Of a DNA stretch of 12,408 nucleotides, positions 7,158 to 12,408 are shown one piece after another. A program made the translations under genes and the position numbers. Origin of the DNA: an uncultured Paracoccaceae bacterium. GTDB taxonomy: Bacteria; Pseudomonadota; Alphaproteobacteria; Rhodobacterales; Rhodobacteraceae. The stretch is taken from positions 1-12,408 of the forward strand of contig CALEZJ010000100.1 in the NCBI GenBank assembly GCA_937927885.1, given 5' to 3'. Position 1 is the stretch's first letter. The number at the start of each line of letters is the position of its first letter. Under the pieces are notes generated by a model. That model saw only the letters and a list, made by a program, of their open reading frames with translations. It was not told the DNA's origin and did not search any database.

Positions 7158-7186
7158 TTGCGCCCCGCCACCGGTTCCTGCATAAC
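7158..7186 (+). promoter_or_regulatory. Candidate promoter of kpsM
   Basis: TTGCGC (7158-7163), a 17-nt spacer, then CATAAC (7181-7186), which matches TATAAT at four positions. The start would be near 7193, about 32 nt before the kpsM ATG. It lies in the 163-bp divergent kpsE/kpsM region. The match is moderate. No equally good promoter was found for kpsE on the other strand. Confidence 0.35.
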
Positions 7187-7224
7187 GGGTTCAGGGCTTT
7201 TCCCGCCGATACCGCAGGTCACGC

Positions 7225-8088
7225 ATGACGATGGACAGCACCGATCCGCCTTTGGCCCAGCCGCCGCTCGCGGCGTCGCCGACGCGGCCTGAGCGTTCGT
7301 TGCATGCCCGCCGCGCGCGCACCTTCCGGTCCATCTCGGCGCTGATGCTGCGCGAAATGTCGACAACCTACGGGCGTTCGCCGGGGGGCTATGTCTGGGC
7401 GCTGCTGGAGCCGATCGGCGCCATCGCCATGTTCACGCTGATCATTTCCGTCGGGCTGCGGTTGCGGGTGCCGTCGGTCGGCGTCAGTTTCGAACTCTTC
7501 TTCGCCACCGGGATCCTGACCTTTCGCATGGCCATGCGCACGGCATCGCAGGTGGCGGCGTCGATCTCGTATTCCCGCGCGCTGCTGTTCTATCCCAGCG
7601 TGACCTATTCCGATGCCGTTCTGGCGCGTTTCCTGCTTCAGATCATCACCCATTGCACGATCTTCGTGATCGTGATCACCGGGATCATCCTGCTGTTCGA
7701 CACGCGGGCGATGCCGCATCTGCCGTCGATCATCACCAGCCTGACGATGGCGGCGGCGCTGGGACTGGGGCTGGGCGTGCTGAACGCCTATCTGTTCCCG
7801 ATGTTTCCGCTGTGGAAGACGATCTGGGGCATTGTGACCACGCCGCTGTTCTTCATGTCGACGGTGATCTACGCCTTCGAAGACCTGCCGGCATTCGGCC
7901 GTGACCTCATCTGGTACAACCCGTTGGTGCATATCGTCGGCATGATGCGGCGGGGGCTGATCGGAACCTATGACGCGACGTGGATCTCGCCGGCCTATGT
8001 GTTCGGGCTCTCGTTCGTCCTGATGCTGATCGGGTTCGCGATGCTGGGCCGCTATTACCGCGCGATCACGAATCGCGAATTCGACTGA
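7225..8088 (+). CDS. kpsM: Capsular polysaccharide ABC transporter permease (KpsM/CtrC type, ABC-2 family)
   Basis: A 287-aa membrane protein. A polar N-terminal tail of about 30 residues precedes RARTFRSISALMLREMSTTYG (31-51), the amphipathic entry helix typical of KpsM. About six membrane segments follow, near 57-80, 88-104, 135-160, 167-190, 196-217 and 257-276. The TPLFFMSTVIYAFEDLPAFG and YNPLVHIVGMMRRG segments are characteristic of polysaccharide ABC-2 permeases. It forms the export channel with KpsT. The start is ATG 7225, with a weak AGG (7216-7218); ATG 7231 is an alternative. The gene is transcribed away from kpsE and kpsT, which is unusual for kpsMT. Its last 23 bp overlap the convergent phosphoglycosyl transferase gene. 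Confidence 0.93.
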   Translation: MTMDSTDPPLAQPPLAASPTRPERSLHARRARTFRSISALMLREMSTTYGRSPGGYVWALLEPIGAIAMFTLIISVGLRLRVPSVGVSFELFFATGILTFRMAMRTASQVAASISYSRALLFYPSVTYSDAVLARFLLQIITHCTIFVIVITGIILLFDTRAMPHLPSIITSLTMAAALGLGLGVLNAYLFPMFPLWKTIWGIVTTPLFFMSTVIYAFEDLPAFGRDLIWYNPLVHIVGMMRRGLIGTYDATWISPAYVFGLSFVLMLIGFAMLGRYYRAITNREFD

Positions 8089-8746
8089 CGGGCGGGCGCC
8101 TGCCGAACCGGGGCGGACGGGGCAGGCGCCGACCCTTGGCCATGCCGCCGACGCGGGCTGCCGTGATGCCGACCAGCCAGGCATCGAACAGCACGTTCTG
8201 GTGCGCCTGATAGAGCAGGTCCAGCCGCGCCTTGCGCGGGATGCAGCGGCGGACATAGACGGCGTCGGTTTCTTCGGGCGTGCGGCAGACGGACAGCAAG
8301 AGGCCCTCGTGGCGGGCAAAGACCAGGCTGGCCAGACCGGTCACCCCGGGGGTCGAGCGCAGCACGCGCGCGTAAAGGTCGGGATAGCGTTCGACATACT
8401 GGCGCAGCGGCGGGCGGGGCCCCACCAGGCTGATGTCGCCGCGCAGCATGTTCAGGACCTGCGGCATCTCGTCGAGCCGCATGCGCCGAAGGATCCGCCC
8501 GAAGGGCGTGATGCGTGCCGACTTGTCGCCGCCCGAGACACCCGAATCCGCTGTGCTGGTCGCCATGGTGCGCAGCTTCCACAGGGTGAAACCCTCGGTC
8601 GCGCTGCGCATGCGTTCGGCCCCGTAAAAGACCGGTCGCCCCTGCAATGCCCAGGACACCAGCACTGTCCCCAGGAACAGCGGCAGCAGCAGCGGCGCCA
8701 TGACGGCCAGAAGGCCCAGATCGACCAGCCGTTTGGACAGAGTCAT
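8066..8746 (-). CDS. Initiating phosphoglycosyl transferase (bacterial sugar transferase family, PglC/ExoY/WcaJ-catalytic-domain type)
   Basis: A 226-aa monotopic enzyme. K5-R6 and D9 precede a re-entrant hydrophobic helix (about 9-33). FTLWKLRTM (53-61) and the catalytic Asp-Glu pair D92-E93 in MRLDEMPQVLNMLRGDISL follow, then LVGPRPP (107-113) and TPGVTGLASL (132-141). Known: this family moves a sugar 1-phosphate from a UDP-sugar to undecaprenyl phosphate, starting glycan assembly at the inner membrane. The small size resembles PglC/ExoY-like enzymes rather than five-helix WbaP/WcaJ. The C-terminal tail is Arg/Pro-rich. The gene is last in the cluster dehydratase, OPX, transferase, 22 bp after the OPX gene, with no clear ribosome site. 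It overlaps the kpsM 3' end by 23 bp on the opposite strand. A 4,6-dehydratase upstream suggests the priming sugar is a deoxy N-acetylhexosamine. Confidence 0.92.
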   Translation of the reverse strand: MTLSKRLVDLGLLAVMAPLLLPLFLGTVLVSWALQGRPVFYGAERMRSATEGFTLWKLRTMATSTADSGVSGGDKSARITPFGRILRRMRLDEMPQVLNMLRGDISLVGPRPPLRQYVERYPDLYARVLRSTPGVTGLASLVFARHEGLLLSVCRTPEETDAVYVRRCIPRKARLDLLYQAHQNVLFDAWLVGITAARVGGMAKGRRLPRPPRFGRRPPVSRIRDS

Positions 8747-8768
8747 GCGAAGGTCGGTTGCCGAGGCA

Positions 8769-9881
8769 TCAGATGTCGTTCACCCGGGTCGCGATGCCCA
8801 GAACCGACCCGAACAGGCCAAGCGCGCGCTGCGTGGTCACCGCCGGGGCCTGGGTGGCCAGCACCACATCGCCGTCCTGCAGGTGGAATTCGTCCGCGCT
8901 GAACACGCTGTCGGCGTTGGTCAGGTCAAAGCTGAACACCACGCGGGTATTGGGCGGGCCATCGGGGCGCGCCACCGAGTCCTCGGAATAGCGGCGCAGC
9001 ACCAGAATGCCACGCGGATCGGCGCGGTTGTCGGCCAGCCCCCCCATCAGCGACAGCGCGCGCAGGGCAGTCACCTCTTCGGCGTCAAAGGTGATGACCT
9101 CCTGGCGGCCGGTGGCGCCCAGCGCCAGGAAGCGGCGGGGATCGGCCTCGATCATCACGCGGTCGCCTCCTTGCAGCGCGGGGTCGTTCGACGGGCTGGC
9201 CAGCACGAATTCCAGCGAGCGGCGATAGACGTGGCTGCCGCGGGTGATCTGAACCTGCGGGTTGGGCAACGTGGGACGCACGCCGCCGGCGCTGGCGATC
9301 AGGCTGGTCAGCGGCAGGTTGCGTTCGGTCAGCGGATAGGTGCCGGGGGTCTGCACCCCGCCCAGCAGCGCCACGGAATTGCGCCGCCCCTGTTCCACCG
9401 CGATCTGCACCTGCGCCGACGGGATGATCCCCGTCAGGCTGTCCTGCAGGCTCAGCCTGGCGGCGGCCAGCGTGAGGCCGCCAACCCGCACATCGTCGAT
9501 GTAGGGCAGGCTGACATGGCCCGAAGCACTGACCACGACATTGGTCACATCAGCGAATTGCGCGTTGGGCGCGGTGATGAGCGAGCTTTGCTCGGCGTCC
9601 CAGATGCGCAGCGACAACTGATCGCCCGGGGCGAGCCGCTGGTCCCCCGGCGTAGCACCGCCATTGGGCCAGCCGGTGCGGCTGCGCCCATTCGATCCGC
9701 CCCAGGCGTGATACAGCGGAAGGCGGTCACGGGCCACGAGTTCGAGCGCGAAATCAACGTCTTCCGTGCCGCTCGCCAGCAGTTCGCGCCGCGAGGGGGC
9801 GCTGCGTGCCACGCTGCACGCCGACAGAAGGACCGCGCCCATGCCAAGCACGAGGTGGCGCCGGAAAACCCTGATTGTCAC
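8769..9881 (-). CDS. Outer-membrane polysaccharide export (OPX) lipoprotein, Wza/KpsD/CtrA family
   Basis: A 370-aa protein starting at GTG (9881-9879), preceded by GAGGGGA (9892-9886). Residues 1-21 are a lipoprotein signal with lipobox LSAC (19-22), so Cys22 is acylated. The polysaccharide export domain starts at RLAPGDQLSLRIWDAE (82-97) and runs to about 160. The first SLBB domain begins at NSVALLGGVQTPGTYPL (168-184) and a second at about 250-345. OPX proteins form the ring or pore through which glycan leaves the periplasm, receiving it from a PCP such as KpsE. Length is close to Wza. The C-terminus (350-365) is only mildly hydrophobic, so a Wza-like outer-membrane helix barrel is not certain. 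It lies between the dehydratase and transferase genes and appears to have its own promoter at 9945-9917. Confidence 0.92.
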   Translation of the reverse strand: MTIRVFRRHLVLGMGAVLLSACSVARSAPSRRELLASGTEDVDFALELVARDRLPLYHAWGGSNGRSRTGWPNGGATPGDQRLAPGDQLSLRIWDAEQSSLITAPNAQFADVTNVVVSASGHVSLPYIDDVRVGGLTLAAARLSLQDSLTGIIPSAQVQIAVEQGRRNSVALLGGVQTPGTYPLTERNLPLTSLIASAGGVRPTLPNPQVQITRGSHVYRRSLEFVLASPSNDPALQGGDRVMIEADPRRFLALGATGRQEVITFDAEEVTALRALSLMGGLADNRADPRGILVLRRYSEDSVARPDGPPNTRVVFSFDLTNADSVFSADEFHLQDGDVVLATQAPAVTTQRALGLFGSVLGIATRVNDI

Positions 9882-9885
9882 GCTG

Positions 9886-9892
9886 TCCCCTC
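9886..9892 (-). promoter_or_regulatory. Ribosome binding site that supports the GTG start of the OPX gene
   Basis: GAGGGGA on the minus strand lies 4 nt before GTG 9881. The resulting N-terminus carries a full lipoprotein signal, which confirms the choice. Confidence 0.65.
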
Positions 9893-9916
9893 GACACGTT
9901 CCGCCATTTTTCGCAA

Positions 9917-9945
9917 GCTATTGCATCGAAACCGCAACCGGTCAA
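9917..9945 (-). promoter_or_regulatory. Candidate promoter and overlapping palindrome upstream of the OPX gene
   Basis: On the minus strand, TTGACC (9945-9940), a 17-nt spacer, then AATAGC (9922-9917). The -35 is good and the -10 is weak. The -35 box sits inside the inverted repeat CCGGT-CA-ACCGG (9938-9949), so a regulator bound there could control the promoter. The transcript start would be about 30 nt before the GTG. Confidence 0.35.
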
Positions 9946-9962
9946 CCGGGCTGGGCGTCAAG

Positions 9963-9978
9963 GCCCCGGGACTGGGGC
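9963..9978 (-). terminator. Short GC hairpin downstream of the dehydratase gene
   Basis: GCCCC-N6-GGGGC lies 19 bp past the dehydratase stop. No T tract follows, so it is at best a weak or attenuating terminator before the OPX gene. Confidence 0.25.
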
Positions 9979-9996
9979 GTTTGGGGCACAGCGGGC

Positions 9997-11982
9997 TCAG
10001 CTGCCGGCGGATCCGTCGATCACCCGCAGGATCGGCACGGCGACGGGGACCGGGGCCGGGCCTTCGGCATTGGGTGCGGGATCGTCGGACCACAGCAGGT
10101 CGTGGATCGCCTTGCCGTCGGGCCGATAATCCAGCGGTGCCGCGCGCAGGATCGCGTGGATGCGGGCGAGGTCGAACGCGGTGCAGGCGTTCCACAGATC
10201 GTCCAGCAAGGCCCGCAATTCGGCCGGGCTCAGCGCGATTTCCGAAGCGGTCATGATTCGCGGATGCTCGGTGCCCGAGGGATTGTTGCCGATCAGCAAT
10301 TCCTCGAACAGCTTCTCGCCCTTGCCCAGCCCGGTCAGATGGATGGGGATATCGCCGCCGTCGCCCTCGATCTGGCCTGCCTCGTCGACGACATAGGGGG
10401 TCAGGCCGTGCAGCCGGATCATCGTCTTTGCCAGATCGAGGATGCGCACCGGCGGCCCCATTTCCAGCAGGAACACATCGCCCCCCTTGGCCATCGCACC
10501 GGCCTGGATGACCAGTTGTGCGGCTTCGGGAATGGTCATGAAGTAGCGGATGATGTCCGGATGGGTTAGCGTGATCGGCCCACCATCGCGAATCTGCTGA
10601 CGAAAACGCGGCACCACCGACCCCGACGACCCCAGAACATTGCCAAAGCGCACCATGCAGAACAGCGTCTTGCTCTCGGTGTCGAGCGCCTGGCAGATCA
10701 GTTCGGCCACCCGCTTCGATGCGCCCATCACGTTGCAGGGACGCACCGTCTTGTCGGTCGAAACCAGGATGAAGGTCTCGACCCCGGCCTCGACCGCGGC
10801 CTCGGCGACGACGCGGGTGCCAAAGACGTTGTTGCGCAGCCCCTCGACGATGTTTTCCTCGACCAGCACGACATGCTTGTAGGCGGCGGCGTGGTAGATG
10901 GTCTGCACCTTGAAGCGGCGCAGGACGGCGCGGATCCGGTTGGCATTCTGCACCGAACCCAGGATCGGCACCAGCCGCGGCCCGTCCGGCCCCATCGCGT
11001 CGCGCAATTCGGTGGTGATCGAATAGAGGGCGAACTCGGACAGGTCGAGCATGATCAGGGCCGCGGGCCGCTGCTGCACGATCTGGCGGCACAGTTCGGA
11101 CCCGATCGTTCCGCCCGCGCCCGTGACCAGCACCACCTTGTCCGCGATCGTCCGGCTCATCAGGTCGGGGTTCGGGGGAACGATGTCGCGCCCCAGCAGG
11201 TCCTCGGGGGTGACCGGACGCAATTCCGACAGTTTCGCCCGCCCGGCGACGACATCGCTCATGCTGGCGATGGTCTTGACCTCGACCCCCAGCTTTTCCA
11301 GCTGCGAGACGATCTGGCGCCGCCGCACCCGGTTGATGCTGGGCATGGCCAGAAGGACCTCGCGCACGCCCCAGCGCTGGGTGAGGGTGCGCATCTCGGA
11401 CGAGGCATGCACGCGCACGCCACTGACCGTGGTTCCATGCAGCGTCGGGTCGTCATCGACAAAGGCGACCGGGTGGTATTCGTTGCCCAGATGCAGCGCC
11501 GCCACCAGTTGCTGGCCCGCGTTGCCGGCGCCATAGACGATGACCGGAATGCGGTCGCGCTGCCCCGGGCGGCGCAGCAGGCCGCGCATGGCAAATCGGA
11601 CCCCGGACACCAGCAACAGCGCGATCATCGCATGGATCGACGCCAGACTGGGTGGAACCGGGCTGCCCGAAGCAAGGATCACCCCGGTCATCAGGATCGC
11701 CGATGCCCCGGTTCCCCACATGAGGATCGGCATGGACTTGCCGGTGATGTAGCGCATCACGACCCGGTAAAGCCCGAGGCGCGTGAACACCACGAGCATG
11801 AGCGCGACCGGAATCAGCATGAAGCCAAGGACCCAAGGATCGGCGAGGGCGGACAGTGGAACGCCCTGCAGGACCATTGCCAGCACAAAGGCCAGGGCGA
11901 TCAGCAAGGCGTCCACGCTCATCACGAGAGCCCGCTTGCGCGGCCGCGTCAGCGCGATGAAAAATCTCAGATGGGCCGGCAT
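9997..11982 (-). CDS. Membrane-bound nucleotide-sugar 4,6-dehydratase/epimerase, CapD/FlaA1/WbpM/PglF family
   Basis: A 661-aa protein from ATG 11982. Four membrane helices (near 19-41, 49-68, 85-106 and 114-130) lead into a first Rossmann domain with VYGAGNAGQQ (149-158). The catalytic extended SDR domain follows with VLVTGAGGTIGSE (284-296), HAAAYKHV (364-371) and STDKTVRPCNVMGASKR (408-424). In this group the usual YxxxK becomes MxxxK (M419, K423). LGKGEKLFEELL near 552-563 is a family-typical C-terminal motif. Known: these enzymes convert UDP-GlcNAc to a UDP-4-keto-6-deoxy sugar or epimer, feeding bacillosamine, QuiNAc or FucNAc synthesis. The frame extends to ATG 12108, but the added 42 residues overlap a GC-rich hairpin and lack family character. 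MPAHLRFFIALTRPRKRAL at 11982 matches family N-termini. No start has a strong ribosome site. The exact sugar made is unknown. Confidence 0.9.
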   Translation of the reverse strand: MPAHLRFFIALTRPRKRALVMSVDALLIALAFVLAMVLQGVPLSALADPWVLGFMLIPVALMLVVFTRLGLYRVVMRYITGKSMPILMWGTGASAILMTGVILASGSPVPPSLASIHAMIALLLVSGVRFAMRGLLRRPGQRDRIPVIVYGAGNAGQQLVAALHLGNEYHPVAFVDDDPTLHGTTVSGVRVHASSEMRTLTQRWGVREVLLAMPSINRVRRRQIVSQLEKLGVEVKTIASMSDVVAGRAKLSELRPVTPEDLLGRDIVPPNPDLMSRTIADKVVLVTGAGGTIGSELCRQIVQQRPAALIMLDLSEFALYSITTELRDAMGPDGPRLVPILGSVQNANRIRAVLRRFKVQTIYHAAAYKHVVLVEENIVEGLRNNVFGTRVVAEAAVEAGVETFILVSTDKTVRPCNVMGASKRVAELICQALDTESKTLFCMVRFGNVLGSSGSVVPRFRQQIRDGGPITLTHPDIIRYFMTIPEAAQLVIQAGAMAKGGDVFLLEMGPPVRILDLAKTMIRLHGLTPYVVDEAGQIEGDGGDIPIHLTGLGKGEKLFEELLIGNNPSGTEHPRIMTASEIALSPAELRALLDDLWNACTAFDLARIHAILRAAPLDYRPDGKAIHDLLWSDDPAPNAEGPAPVPVAVPILRVIDGSAGS

Positions 11983-12051
11983 GTCGGCGTCAAATCCCGA
12001 TTCAAGGTTCCCACGGATGCCAGATTGCCCCTCCCACGGACGGTTGGAACG

Positions 12052-12080
12052 CGGCCCCCGGCCCTGCGGGGAAGGGGCCG
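12052..12080. repeat. GC-rich hairpin upstream of the dehydratase gene
   Basis: CGGCCCC (12052-12058) is the exact reverse complement of GGGGCCG (12074-12080), with a 15-nt loop that has further GC pairing potential. It lies 70-98 bp before the preferred dehydratase start, in the leader or the spacer. No T tract follows on either strand, so a standard terminator is unlikely. Confidence 0.4.
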
Positions 12081-12312
12081 GAACAATTGGCAGCCTCTGC
12101 AGCGCCATCCGAGGTTGACCGTTTCCCGCCCCGGGTCAAGCCGGTTCCAGTTCCGTTCATGCTGTGGCGCGGCATGGCTTGCCCGGTTGTTGCAGATTTG
12201 TGACGCTGCGGGGCTGGACGGGGCACGTCACGGCAGGTCGGGCGAGCGATCCTGCGGGGCGGAAACGGGCGGGAATCAGAGTCGTGGGGAAGTCCTGTTC
12301 GTGGTCCCGCCC

Positions 12313-12408
12313 ATGACGCTTCCTCCCACCCCCGAGTTGGAGGCCGCTGCAAACCCTGTGCGGTTCAGCATTCGACAGCCGGAAAACCTGACCGCCTGGA
12401 CACCCTTT
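12313..12408 (+). CDS. Possible start of an unidentified plus-strand gene (partial)
   Basis: An open frame from ATG 12313 runs off the right edge, giving 32 codons (begins MTLPPTPELEAAANPVRFSI). Third positions are mostly G or C. An in-frame GTG at 12301, with GGGGA about 10 nt before it, is an alternative start. No family can be recognised from this stretch. It would be divergent from the dehydratase gene across about 330 bp. The intervening 11983-12312 holds the hairpin at 12052-12080, and I see no convincing promoter in it. Confidence 0.35.
   Translation, partial: MTLPPTPELEAAANPVRFSIRQPENLTAWTPF

Noticed and set aside
5506..7185. Long plus-strand open frame (559 codons) antisense to kpsE
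   Set aside because: Its translation is a His/Gln/Arg/Gly-rich composition typical of the complement of a GC-rich gene, with no domain. The minus strand carries a clear KpsE protein.
8700..10256. Long plus-strand open frame (518 codons) across the OPX gene
   Set aside because: It is a shadow of the OPX coding strand, spans an intergenic region and two genes, and has no recognisable motifs or ribosome site.
12002..12352. 116-codon minus-strand frame at the right end
   Set aside because: No domain, no ribosome site, antisense-like composition, and it overlaps the dehydratase leader.

Overview
GC-rich (roughly two-thirds G+C) proteobacterial chromosome, most consistent with an alphaproteobacterium of the Rhodobacterales. 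The assignment rests on GC content, codon use, a tripartite-tricarboxylate (TTT) binding protein next to a LysR regulator, and a KpsE/KpsM/KpsT-type export locus with a long Ala/Pro-rich KpsE tail. No RNA genes, insertion sequences or CRISPR arrays were seen.

Left third (1-3798), a catabolic module. A TctC-type periplasmic binding protein runs off the left edge (minus strand). Next come a LysR-type regulator (minus), a divergent FAD-dependent dehydrogenase of the fumarate reductase/3-ketosteroid dehydrogenase superfamily (plus), and a sugar-phosphate isomerase/epimerase-like TIM-barrel enzyme (plus) that overlaps it by ATGA. Both promoter regions flanking lysR carry the same two-part control module: a near-palindrome AACATCANGTTA whose centre lies 28 bp upstream of a TTGACG -35 box. 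This predicts that the LysR protein controls both uptake (tctC) and metabolism (the flavoenzyme operon) of one unidentified carboxylated or cyclic substrate.

Right two-thirds (3861-11982), a surface polysaccharide locus. It contains a family 2 glycosyltransferase (plus), kpsT (minus) directly downstream of kpsE (minus), kpsM (plus, divergent from kpsE), and a minus-strand cluster reading CapD/FlaA1-type nucleotide-sugar 4,6-dehydratase, then OPX outer-membrane export lipoprotein, then initiating phosphoglycosyl transferase. Together these can make a modified N-acetylhexosamine nucleotide sugar, load its phosphate onto undecaprenyl phosphate, extend the glycan, and export it through a KpsMT ABC transporter with a KpsE periplasmic adaptor and OPX pore. 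Two points are unusual: the ABC transporter is split over divergent transcripts, and lipid-linked initiation sits beside a KpsMTE-type exporter. The kpsE frame appears broken by a one-base deletion near 6617-6620.

Right edge (11983-12408). This holds the upstream region of the dehydratase gene, with a GC-rich hairpin, and a possible plus-strand ORF entering the window end. No other gene could be supported there.
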